The position numbers and the translations under genes were made by a program. This document shows, piece after piece, positions 12,207 through 23,375 of a stretch of 64,000 nt of DNA (the stretch's first letter is position 1; every line of letters begins with the position of its first letter). This DNA comes from Chromatium okenii (GTDB taxonomy: Bacteria > Pseudomonadota > Gammaproteobacteria > Chromatiales > Chromatiaceae): contig NZ_NRRQ01000012.1 in the NCBI RefSeq assembly GCF_016583745.1, positions 21,978 through 85,977 on the forward strand. Reading direction: 5' to 3'. The notes under the pieces were generated by a model, which saw only the letters and a list, made by a program, of their open reading frames with translations, had not been told where the DNA came from and made no database searches.

Positions 12207-12259
12207 CGTTTGCACTCCACAGTGATGCGAAAATAAAATCCCAAAGCAAGCGGTATTAC

Positions 12260-12288
12260 AGTATAAATTTATCAACGCAACCTTGCCA
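12260..12288 (-). promoter_or_regulatory. Possible sigma-70 promoter of argG
   Basis: On the minus strand TGGCAA (12288-12283) and TATACT (12265-12260) are separated by 17 bases, about 55 bases upstream of the argG start. The -10 box is good and the -35 box is poor (3 of 6), so this is tentative. I see no clear ARG box. Confidence 0.35.
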
Positions 12289-12350
12289 CTCAATAGCCGT
12301 TATGCAGCGGCTGATGGCAAAATAAACCAGTTGTTTTAATTGGATAAACC

Positions 12351-13439
12351 ATGCTAAAAATCATTGATCGTTATCTGTTACGCGAAGTCATCATCGTATT
12401 TGTCGCCATTATTGTCATCTTGCTGTTTATCGTGACCAGCATGATGGTGTTGCGCATTTTAGAAGAGGTCAACGTTGGCGGGTTAAACGTCGATTTTTTC
12501 TTACAACTTTTGCGGTTACAACTCATACGCGACACCTCCAGCTTGCTCCCTCCCGCATTTTTTCTCGCCGTTCTCGTTAGCCTCAATCGCCTATCCCGCG
12601 ACAGTGAATTGATTGCGCTCAATGCTTGCGGCGTCGGTATGCCGAGGTTGTATCGCATTTTGCTATTATTAGCAGTGCCAATTGCGCTGCTCACTGCTTG
12701 GTTTTCATTAAAATTACAACCGGAAGCCGCTACCACAATTCAAGAAATTCGTTTACAACAACGCGAACAAGCCACCCAATTAGCCGGTTTACAAGCGGGA
12801 CGGTTTTATATTGAAGAACACGGGCAATTGATCATTTATATTGGCGCGATTGTGCAACGCCGAGCACTGGGCAATCTATTCATTCTTGATCGACGCGGAA
12901 CGCGAACGCAGCTCGTGGTCAGTGCTGGCGGCACTCATCATCTTGATACGGTGACTGGCGATCATATCGTGACGCTCCAACAGGGTTATCGTTTTGATGG
13001 TCAAGCGGGCGATGGCGCATTTTTAATTGGTCAATTTGCAACGTATCAATTACGGATTCGTGGCAATGGTACCCCGCCACAATTGCCTTCAAAACGCGCC
13101 ACCACGCCAACAATGCAATTATTAAACACGACTAATCCGGCGCAGCGAGCTGAATTAGAACACCGATTAGCAGCGCCATTGGCAATTGTCATGCTGGCAA
13201 TTTTAGCGGTGCCTTTAGTGGAGATTTCACCGCGTCATAGCACCACTTGGCGTTTAGGGTTAGCACTGCTCGCGTATTTCAGTTTTTTCAATTTACAGCG
13301 TCTCGCCGAGAATTGGTTAGAAACCGGCACCACTCCACTTTGGCTCGGCAGTCTGTGGTATCAACTGGCAATTGTCGGCGCAGTATATTTCATTTTAATG
13401 CCCGATAGTTTATGGTTAAAACGCCTGCGACAACGGTAA
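12351..13439 (+). CDS. lptF: LPS export ABC permease LptF
   Basis: Inner-membrane permease of the LptBFG transporter that extracts lipopolysaccharide and passes it to the Lpt bridge (362 aa). It starts MLKIIDRYLLREV and has the conserved cytoplasmic coupling region LNRLSRDSELIALNACGVG (about residues 78-96), which favours LptF over LptG. Two helices flank a large periplasmic beta-jellyroll domain, and the C-terminus has three more helices. The usual partner lptG does not follow here. Instead the gene ends at a bidirectional terminator. Confidence 0.85.
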   Translation: MLKIIDRYLLREVIIVFVAIIVILLFIVTSMMVLRILEEVNVGGLNVDFFLQLLRLQLIRDTSSLLPPAFFLAVLVSLNRLSRDSELIALNACGVGMPRLYRILLLLAVPIALLTAWFSLKLQPEAATTIQEIRLQQREQATQLAGLQAGRFYIEEHGQLIIYIGAIVQRRALGNLFILDRRGTRTQLVVSAGGTHHLDTVTGDHIVTLQQGYRFDGQAGDGAFLIGQFATYQLRIRGNGTPPQLPSKRATTPTMQLLNTTNPAQRAELEHRLAAPLAIVMLAILAVPLVEISPRHSTTWRLGLALLAYFSFFNLQRLAENWLETGTTPLWLGSLWYQLAIVGAVYFILMPDSLWLKRLRQR

Positions 13440-13465
13440 GCAATTCTTTTGAGCAAGGCAAATAA

Positions 13466-13490
13466 AACCCCCTTTTTGCAAAGGGGGCAA
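13466..13490. terminator. C/G-rich palindrome acting as bidirectional terminator
   Basis: CCCCCTTT (13468-13475) pairs with AAAGGGGG (13480-13487) between the convergent ends of lptF and the DUF3050 gene. On the minus strand it is followed by GTTTTATT. The core resembles the arms of the atpA-atpG inverted repeat. Confidence 0.7.
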
Positions 13491-13497
13491 GAGCAGT

Positions 13498-14265
13498 TTA
13501 AGCACGAATGGCTTCTAATACGCCATCCCAAAACCGAATACGCGCACACAATGCTTCTTCCGCCGCCGCTTCTGCTTCGGCAATGCGCGTGGCATCAGTA
13601 CCGCACAGCGTTTCCAAGAGCTTAAATGACAGCGGCCCGTGAAAATCTTCATCTAAATGAATATGGCGATTCAAATAGAAATGAAACACCGGCGCTTGTG
13701 CTTCAGTAATGTGCATCTGTTTGAGAAACTGGCGAAACATTGCCGGAATTAAATTCTCGCGCCCCAAAGCCAATGCCGCAGCGACACAATGCGCTTTATC
13801 TTCACGAATAAAACTAAAGGTCGTTTCACAAAAATACCGCGCTGACACCGGCACCATTGGCGCATACAGCGCCGCATCAATTCCTTGCTCGGCAACCAAA
13901 GTTAAAAATTTCTCTGGCAATTGCGCATCTGCGCCCACTTCCTGCATGGCGCGGCAATAAGATTCAAAATGGCTGGCGTAACCCATTTGTCCATCTGCCA
14001 ATGGCACCGTATCCGATTCTTCTTCCAGCGTGAGTTGATTGATGAAAAAACGCAAACTCGGATCACTGCGCGGAATCCAAGGCACCTGCACCGGCGCAAT
14101 ATGCCGCTGCAAGTATTTAATCAGCGACATAAAATCCCAAACTGAAAAGACATGATGCTGCATAAAAATACGCAGGTCTTCAATAGAAGTTAATGCGCCA
14201 TAAATGGGATGTTGGTTGAGTTGGTCACGCAGCGGTTGTAAATGGGAAAGATTGAGTGATGACAT
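13498..14265 (-). CDS. DUF3050 protein (haem-oxygenase-like helical fold)
   Basis: A soluble protein (255 aa) recognised by the DUF3050 pattern: HPIYGALTSIEDLRIFMQHH near the N-terminus, then FVWDF-like SVWDFMSLIKYLQ, and HIHLDEDFHGPLS near residue 215. The spaced His and Glu residues are those used for a di-metal site in haem-oxygenase-like oxidases. A metal-dependent oxygenase role is inference. It is the last gene of a minus-strand run after pgi, 37 bases beyond its upstream neighbour. Confidence 0.8.
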   Translation of the reverse strand: MSSLNLSHLQPLRDQLNQHPIYGALTSIEDLRIFMQHHVFSVWDFMSLIKYLQRHIAPVQVPWIPRSDPSLRFFINQLTLEEESDTVPLADGQMGYASHFESYCRAMQEVGADAQLPEKFLTLVAEQGIDAALYAPMVPVSARYFCETTFSFIREDKAHCVAAALALGRENLIPAMFRQFLKQMHITEAQAPVFHFYLNRHIHLDEDFHGPLSFKLLETLCGTDATRIAEAEAAAEEALCARIRFWDGVLEAIRA

Positions 14266-14302
14266 GAATACAGATGCTCGCGTCAGGCATAAAAAGAAAT
14301 GA

Positions 14303-15076
14303 TTAACTTTGCCGCGCTTTTAAGCGTGCCAAGCGATCAAGCGCCGAATTGGTTGGCAATGTGTGTCCACTCGCTGCCGCCAATGCCGCTGCTAAATGTG
14401 GATCATCTTGTTCGGGACGACTCGGCGCTAATAACTTCGCTTTTGCCGTTGCTGCCTGCGCTTGTGCTAAATCTCGCGCTGCCGCGTCATTCATTGCCTT
14501 GAGCGCCACACTTAACCCACTGGTTGTACTCGCTAAACCAGCAGCTCGCCGCGCCGATTCCGCTTGCCGCTCCGCCAATTCCCGCTGCTGTTCAGCGCGT
14601 TTCATATCCCGTTCTGCCCGTTGCAATTCACTCCGCGCTGATTTCAATTTATTGCCAGCATCAGCATAGGTTGATTCCAACATCGCTAAAAAATCTTGCG
14701 CATCAACCGCTTCAGCGGTTTCACGTTCTACTTCTGGCGTCATCTGTTCTAATAAATCAAGCAGCGTATTCAAACTTCGTTCTAACGCCGCTCGCCGCAT
14801 TGGTTCCGCTTCAATACTGATCTGCGTTTGCAATAATTCAGCCGCCGCCATCCGTTGCGTTAATAACACGCGAATGGCATCCGCTTCTTTCTTTTCACGT
14901 TCATAAACTGCTCGCGCCTGCGCCACTTCTAAACCCAATTCATCAAGGCGTTCTTCCATTGCCCGCAATTCGGCTTCAGTTGCGCCTTTGGGATCCCAGC
15001 GCACCAATGCTTCAATACCCGCTTGCATGGCTTGATCGGCTTTCACTCCAGTGAAATGACGAATAAATCCTAGCAT
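14303..15076 (-). CDS. Coiled-coil protein, possible PspA/IM30 relative
   Basis: A 257-aa protein that is almost entirely charged helix, rich in Glu, Ala, Arg and Gln, without a membrane segment. It starts MLGFIRHFTGVKADQAMQAG. Residues 30-200 read as coiled coil (RSELQRAERDMKRAEQQREL). Family assignment is by character and context: the neighbouring DUF350 and DUF2491-like genes accompany a PspA/IM30-type gene in the yjfI-yjfL region of E. coli. If that holds, it would be a peripheral membrane-maintenance protein. Similarity to PspA itself is not obvious by eye, so this is tentative. Confidence 0.5.
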   Translation of the reverse strand: MLGFIRHFTGVKADQAMQAGIEALVRWDPKGATEAELRAMEERLDELGLEVAQARAVYEREKKEADAIRVLLTQRMAAAELLQTQISIEAEPMRRAALERSLNTLLDLLEQMTPEVERETAEAVDAQDFLAMLESTYADAGNKLKSARSELQRAERDMKRAEQQRELAERQAESARRAAGLASTTSGLSVALKAMNDAAARDLAQAQAATAKAKLLAPSRPEQDDPHLAAALAAASGHTLPTNSALDRLARLKARQS

Positions 15077-15111
15077 TTTTTAACTCCTCAGTCTCAATAA
15101 CACAGTGAATA

Positions 15112-15543
15112 TCAGCCCGCCATCGCGCCAGCATTTAATACCGCAATGGATAGTTGAATGCCGACTAATACTAAAGCAATCGCTACATTATCCGCTTCAA
15201 TGGCGGTGCGGAAACGACGAAAAAAAATGGTGAATAACAAAAACGTTAATAATTGAATCACCACGGCGACGCTGCCCCATAATACGATGTCGAGCCAGAC
15301 GCCAGTTGTTGCTAACGTTGCCGCCAGCGGAATTGCAATTGAAAGCAGCGCCCCGCTGAGAACTAAACCCGCAGCGCGATTGCCGCGTTCAATCAATGCC
15401 CGTTCATTAAATGGCGTGATGAATACATAGCAGGTCACGCCAACCACTAATAATACAACGGTGGTTAAAAATTGCAGCAGCAGTACCGGTAAACCGCTAT
15501 TCAACGTTTGCCATAACGCAGTAAAAATATCAGCCATGCTCAC
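15112..15543 (-). CDS. DUF350 membrane protein
   Basis: A 143-aa inner-membrane protein with four hydrophobic segments. The signature TPFNERALIERGNRAAGLVL between the first and second helices, and DNVAIALVLVGIQLSIAVLNAG at the end, are typical of DUF350 (YjfL family). The biochemical role is unknown. It sits 26 bases after the DUF2491-like gene and 35 before the coiled-coil gene, so the three are very likely co-transcribed and may form one membrane-associated system. Confidence 0.87.
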   Translation of the reverse strand: MSMADIFTALWQTLNSGLPVLLLQFLTTVVLLVVGVTCYVFITPFNERALIERGNRAAGLVLSGALLSIAIPLAATLATTGVWLDIVLWGSVAVVIQLLTFLLFTIFFRRFRTAIEADNVAIALVLVGIQLSIAVLNAGAMAG

Positions 15544-15569
15544 AACTCCATTGAGTGCTCAAAACACAA

Positions 15570-16910
15570 TTAACTCAATTGCAAGGCAGCAAGCGGAATG
15601 TCAATTCCCACTTGCAGCGCAATCCACGCGGCATCTGGTTGTTCAATCGCCTGCACCAAAAGATATTCAGTCGGGGGCGCAGGTGCCGGCGCAGCAGTCA
15701 ATCGCGCATACAACATCGCCTGCTCATGGCGCATTGCCCCGCCCGCCGGTTCCAGCGTTTCCGTCAACAGGTGCGGGGCGATGCGCGTCGTGCCCGGCGA
15801 CCAGTGGCGCTGATAATGCTGCCCATCTTTGGTGGCAAAGGTCGGTCGACCCAGCAGCCCGTCGGCTTGATCCAGCCAGATGCGCCATTCCTCCGCGTCA
15901 GCGGGCGCAACCTCGTCAAGCTGCGAAAAATAGCGGCATTCGTCCGGTTGCCCGGCTGCGTCCAGATGCACCTGAAAAAAGCCGGTGCCGCTCGCAACAT
16001 ACAGCCGATACCACGTTTGCCCGCTACCTTCGACGCGCCCGACTTGCTCCACTGACAGAAAGCCGCTGGCGGTCGCAGCTTCCGGTGCCGTCACCGTCGT
16101 ATAGGGCGCGGCGAGAATGAACAACGATGGATCAACCGGCAGCGTCATGCCCACGCGAAACAGGTGCGACCGCGCTGAAGGTCGCGCTGCGGCAGTGGAC
16201 GCTGTGCCGGAGCTGCGGCTGCGGCGTCGCCATAACCACCACAGCACGACTGCGCCGATCAAGCCGCCAATCAATAGCAGCATAATCAAGCCCGTCACGA
16301 TGGCGGAAAGCACGGAGCCGGCGCTGGCAGCGATGGAAGTTGCGGTGGGAGCGGCAGCGGCTGGCGCGGCTGCAACTGCGGCAGTGGTCGCCGCAGCAAT
16401 TGGCACCGCCGCTGCGGTGGCGGCGGCATTGGGCGCGTTATTCACCACGACGACGGTCGGAGCGCGGGTCGTGAATAACGGCACAACCGCTTCCACAACA
16501 TCATCTAAATCAAGGTCAACGCGATCAAACAAACCGCGTGAGCGGTGATGCGTGGTGGACGGACGGCGCGACTGGCTGCTGGGCGGCAACACCACTGCGG
16601 TTGAGGCTTTTCGCGCCGCGTCCGCTGCTCGCAATGCCGTCAGCGCCCCTTTTGAAGTTTGGCGACTCAGCGCCCGATCGCTGGCGCTGGACGGCGCAGC
16701 TTTACCAGTGGACGGCGTGCGAGCGGCGTGGCTGTAGCCCGCTGATGAGGAACGATGCGACGTGGAATGACTGCCGCTGCTGCGGGCGCTGCTGTCAGGC
16801 GGCAGCGCCAGCGCCATCATCATTGCCAACGTGATAATTGAAACCACGCGGCGCAGGTCATTCGCTTTCATCAATTGACGCGGAATGATGGTGAATTGTC
16901 GCTGGCGCAT
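15570..16910 (-). CDS. Membrane-anchored DUF2491-like protein
   Basis: A 446-aa protein. It has an N-terminal signal/anchor helix (about residues 20-40) and a low-complexity Ser/Arg/Ala region. A second membrane helix lies near residue 200-225 (LSAIVTGLIMLLLIGGLIGA, then basic WRRRSRSS). The folded C-terminal domain of about 200 residues resembles DUF2491/YjfK in its order of strands (TWYRLYVASGTGFFQVHLD, then EYLLVQAIEQPD). The function is unknown. The start at 16910 is supported by GGAGAG 8 bases upstream. It follows pgi by 32 bases. Confidence 0.6.
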   Translation of the reverse strand: MRQRQFTIIPRQLMKANDLRRVVSIITLAMMMALALPPDSSARSSGSHSTSHRSSSAGYSHAARTPSTGKAAPSSASDRALSRQTSKGALTALRAADAARKASTAVVLPPSSQSRRPSTTHHRSRGLFDRVDLDLDDVVEAVVPLFTTRAPTVVVVNNAPNAAATAAAVPIAAATTAAVAAAPAAAAPTATSIAASAGSVLSAIVTGLIMLLLIGGLIGAVVLWWLWRRRSRSSGTASTAAARPSARSHLFRVGMTLPVDPSLFILAAPYTTVTAPEAATASGFLSVEQVGRVEGSGQTWYRLYVASGTGFFQVHLDAAGQPDECRYFSQLDEVAPADAEEWRIWLDQADGLLGRPTFATKDGQHYQRHWSPGTTRIAPHLLTETLEPAGGAMRHEQAMLYARLTAAPAPAPPTEYLLVQAIEQPDAAWIALQVGIDIPLAALQLS

Positions 16911-16942
16911 AAATTGAACTCTCCACGCACGACGCGCCGTGC

Positions 16943-18589
16943 TTACGCTCGCCGTTGCTGAATAAAATACTCTAATAACGCTCGCGTCGAAGGATCGTGC
17001 GGCGCAGTGAGTTTACCGGTTTGTAATTCATCCAAAATCACGCTGGCCAATTGTTTGCCCAATTCCACGCCCCATTGATCAAATGAATTCACGCCCCAAA
17101 TGATGCCCTGCGTAAAGATGCGATGCTCATATAACGCAATTAACGCGCCGAGCGTTTGCGGCGTCAAGCGTTGCATTAAAATGGAATTCGTCGGGCGATT
17201 GCCGGGGAAAGTCCGATGCGGCGCTAATAATTGCGCTTGTGCTTCTGCAACTCCGCTGGCTTGTAATTCTGCCAAGGCTTCCGCAGTCGTGCGTCCGCGC
17301 ATTAACGCTTCCGTTTGCGCAAAGAAATTCGCCATAAACTTGGGATGATGATCGCGGAGTTCATTATGGCTGTGAATTGCGCCAATGAAATCCGCCGGAA
17401 TCAATTGCGTGCCCTGATGAATCAATTGATAAAACGCATGTTGCCCATCAGTGCCCGGCTCGCCCCACACCACCGGCCCGGTGCTGTATTCCACCGCCAC
17501 GCCGTCTCGCGTCACACGTTTGCCATTACTTTCCATATCGCCCTGTTGCAAATAGGCGGCGAGAAAACGCAGCGATTGGTCATACGGCAGCACAGCGTGA
17601 GTGCGAGCGCCAGCAAAGTTGGCATACCACACGCCGAGCAGCCCCAGCAGCGCAGGCATGTTGTGCGCGATGTCAGCGGTGCGGAAATGCTCATCCATCG
17701 CGTGAGCGCCTTCGAGCAATTCGACAAACCGATCAAAACCCACCGCCAGCGCAATCGGCAGCCCAATCGCTGACCACAGCGAATAACGCCCGCCAACCCA
17801 ATCCCAAAATCCAAACATGTTATTCGGATCAATTCCAAACGCAGTGACGCGCTCGGCGTTGGTGGAAACGGCGACAAAATGCCGCGCCACTGCCGTTTGA
17901 TCGCCCAGCGCCGCCAGCAACCAAGCGCGGGCGCTGGTGGCATTGGTCATCGTTTCCTGCGTGGTAAACGTTTTGGAGGCGACGATAAACAGCGTCGTTT
18001 CGGGATTGAGCCGCGCCAGCGTTTCCACCAAATGGGTGCCGTCGATGTTGGATACAAAATGCACCCGCAAATCATCGCGTTGATACGGAGCCAGCGCCGC
18101 ACACACCATCTTGGGGCCGAGATTGGAGCCGCCGATGCCGATATTCACCACATCGCTGATGCGCCGCCCGGTGTGGCCGAGCCAATCGCCGGTACGCACC
18201 CGCCCAACAAAATGCTCCATCCGCGCCAACACCTGATTGATGAGCGGCATCACGTCTGCGCCGTCCACCACAATCGGGCGATTGCTGCGATTGCGCAGCG
18301 CGATATGGAGCACGGCGCGGTCTTCCGTGTTGTTAATTGCCGCGCCGTTGAACATCCGCTGCGTCCAGCCGCTCAAATCCACTGCGTCCGCGAGCGCCGC
18401 CAGCAATTTCAACGTGGTGGGCGTGATGAGATTTTTAGAATAATCAAGATATAAGCCAGCAACCGACAGACGCATCGCGGTTGCCCGCTGCGGATCGGCA
18501 GCAAAAAAATCGGTGATGCGAGCGGTGCGCAGTTCGTCCCAATGCTGTTGGAGCGCCTGCCACTGAGGAGTGTGATTAACGAGCGACAT
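16943..18589 (-). CDS. pgi: Glucose-6-phosphate isomerase
   Basis: Interconverts glucose 6-phosphate and fructose 6-phosphate (548 aa, close to E. coli Pgi at 549). The signatures [35 protein letters not shown] and [17 protein letters not shown] are all present. The start [13 protein letters not shown] at 18589 matches the family. The frame runs open upstream but with unrelated sequence. Its position beside glgP-type metabolism fits use of glucose phosphates from glycogen. It leads the minus-strand run with the DUF2491/DUF350 genes. Confidence 0.96.
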   Translation of the reverse strand: MSLVNHTPQWQALQQHWDELRTARITDFFAADPQRATAMRLSVAGLYLDYSKNLITPTTLKLLAALADAVDLSGWTQRMFNGAAINNTEDRAVLHIALRNRSNRPIVVDGADVMPLINQVLARMEHFVGRVRTGDWLGHTGRRISDVVNIGIGGSNLGPKMVCAALAPYQRDDLRVHFVSNIDGTHLVETLARLNPETTLFIVASKTFTTQETMTNATSARAWLLAALGDQTAVARHFVAVSTNAERVTAFGIDPNNMFGFWDWVGGRYSLWSAIGLPIALAVGFDRFVELLEGAHAMDEHFRTADIAHNMPALLGLLGVWYANFAGARTHAVLPYDQSLRFLAAYLQQGDMESNGKRVTRDGVAVEYSTGPVVWGEPGTDGQHAFYQLIHQGTQLIPADFIGAIHSHNELRDHHPKFMANFFAQTEALMRGRTTAEALAELQASGVAEAQAQLLAPHRTFPGNRPTNSILMQRLTPQTLGALIALYEHRIFTQGIIWGVNSFDQWGVELGKQLASVILDELQTGKLTAPHDPSTRALLEYFIQQRRA

Positions 18590-18739
18590 GATGAGGAATG
18601 TCCTGACAGAAGGGGAAACGTGATTACAACACAACAAGAAAGCCGCTCTTGCAACTCGACAACGAGCCGAGGCAAGGCTGCGATATTCTAGTCTTTCCAT
18701 GCGCCGGCGCATGTGTCACCAGACTTTTAGGATTTAGCG

Positions 18740-21763
<3,024 letters not shown>

Positions 21764-21805
21764 TTGCACTGATAATTCAATTTTCATTCACTGAGAAGTT
21801 TATTT

Positions 21806-22711
21806 ATGTCCGATCTTCCTTTTCAAAGCGCAGTAATGCCCGAAGCATTGCAGTTAAATAGTCCGCTGCAATTTCATTGTCACCCCGGCATCAGTTGTTT
21901 TAACGCCTGTTGTCAACGCGCTGATATTACGCTCACGCCTTATGACGTGCTGCGCTTAAAACGGCGTTTAGGATTAACGTCTACCGAGTTTATTCGCCAA
22001 TTTACCGTTCCTTTTCAAATGGACGGCGATGGCTTGCCGGGCATTAAATTGAAAACTGATGATGACGGCGCGTGTTTACAACTCGCAGGCGCTGCCGGTT
22101 GTAGCGTTTACAGCGACCGCCCCACGGTGTGCCGTTATTATCCGCTGGCGCTATTAACGCTGCGCAAAAAAGATTCCGCAATTGCTGAAGAACGCTATTC
22201 ACTGGTGAAAGAAGATCATTGCCAAGGTCACGCCGCAGCGCGGACGCTGTCAATTGCGGAATATCGCACCGAGCAGCATTGCGATGAATTCGATGCAAAA
22301 AACCGCGACTGGTATCAACTGGTCTTAAAAAAGAAATCGGCGGGGCCAGCCGTTGGGCGACCACCGCAATTGAGTTTGCAATTCTTTTTCATGGCCTCTT
22401 ATGACGGCGATACTTTTCGCCGCTTTGTCTTGAGTGACAATTTCCGCAATACCTACACCTTGCCCGCAGAGTTTTATACGGAAATTGAACAGGATGATGA
22501 AGCGTTGTTGGAGTTTAGTTATCGCTTTTTGCGGCAAGTTTTATTTGGCGAGCGCACCATTCAAGAAATGGCAGATGCGTGGGAACAGCGCGTCACGCAA
22601 CGGCAAGATGTTTGGGAAGCGCGGCGACAAATTGAAATTGAACGCCGCGCTGCCGCTGAAGATGACAAATACCGCGCTGATGGAAATGATGATTGTGGCT
22701 GCGCTGGTTAA
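21806..22711 (+). CDS. YkgJ-family cysteine cluster protein
   Basis: A 301-aa soluble protein with the zinc- or iron-binding cysteine cluster of the YkgJ/CxxCxxCC family. Cysteines appear as FHCHPGISCFNACC, then GACLQLAGAAGCSVYSDRP followed by VCRYYPLAL, then DHCQGH. A tail close to CGCAG adds more cysteines. Its role is unknown. It ends 5 bases before gmhA and is probably co-transcribed with it. I see no signal peptide. Confidence 0.82.
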   Translation: MSDLPFQSAVMPEALQLNSPLQFHCHPGISCFNACCQRADITLTPYDVLRLKRRLGLTSTEFIRQFTVPFQMDGDGLPGIKLKTDDDGACLQLAGAAGCSVYSDRPTVCRYYPLALLTLRKKDSAIAEERYSLVKEDHCQGHAAARTLSIAEYRTEQHCDEFDAKNRDWYQLVLKKKSAGPAVGRPPQLSLQFFFMASYDGDTFRRFVLSDNFRNTYTLPAEFYTEIEQDDEALLEFSYRFLRQVLFGERTIQEMADAWEQRVTQRQDVWEARRQIEIERRAAAEDDKYRADGNDDCGCAG

Positions 22712-22716
22712 TTGCC

Positions 22717-23307
22717 ATGACTGATATTGCCGCATTCACTGCGCATCTTCGCGTTCAATTAGATGCCACTGCTGCATTGATTGCCGCTGTTCAAAGCGAC
22801 GCTGAGGTATTGGCGGCAACGGTTGCAGCAGCGACGCGCACTGCGGCAGCCATTCAACACGGCGGCACCTTATTTATTTGCGGCAATGGCGGCAGCGCCG
22901 GTGAAGCAACGCATCTCAGCGGTGAATTGATCGGGCCATTTCTGAATAAAACGCGGCGACCTTTACCTGCAATTGCGTTGGGATTTGATTTAAGCGCCAG
23001 CACTGCCATTGCCAATGATTTCACCTTTGATGCCATTTTTGCACGGCAATTAAATGCGCTGGCGCGTCCCGGCGATGTGCTTTGGGCGCTATCAACGAGT
23101 GGACGTTCTGCCAACATTGTGAATGCGTTAAATGCTGCCACTGAGCGCGGTTTATTGACGGTGTTATTTACCGGCGCGGCGCATTCTGATTTGCCTGCCG
23201 CCGATATTGTTTTAGCGGTTCCATCCCGCGATACGCCGCGCATTCAAGAGCTGCATTTAGTGCTCGGTCATTTTATGTGCGAAATGATTGAGCGGTTGAG
23301 TGTGTAA
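22717..23307 (+). CDS. gmhA: Sedoheptulose-7-phosphate isomerase (SIS domain)
   Basis: First step of ADP-heptose synthesis for the lipopolysaccharide inner core (196 aa, normal length). The SIS fold shows GGTLFICGNGGSAGEATHLS, the ligand segment NDFTFDAIFARQL, and SGRSANIVNALNAA. The C-terminal HLVLGHFMCEMIE helix supplies the metal-binding histidines of GmhA. The start at 22717 (MTDIAAF) is preferred over an upstream in-frame codon that would overlap the YkgJ gene. DiaA is the main alternative. Confidence 0.88.
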   Translation: MTDIAAFTAHLRVQLDATAALIAAVQSDAEVLAATVAAATRTAAAIQHGGTLFICGNGGSAGEATHLSGELIGPFLNKTRRPLPAIALGFDLSASTAIANDFTFDAIFARQLNALARPGDVLWALSTSGRSANIVNALNAATERGLLTVLFTGAAHSDLPAADIVLAVPSRDTPRIQELHLVLGHFMCEMIERLSV

Positions 23308-23375
23308 GACGGAGGTGAAAAACTAACGATAGCAAGTTGCAAGTATCTTTTCCTTTAACTCTGTGGAGCATTGCG

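Noticed and set aside
15461..16120. 219-codon plus-strand frame opposite the DUF2491-like and DUF350 genes
   Set aside because: The minus-strand frames have ribosome-binding sites, membrane segments and operon spacing; this frame has none.
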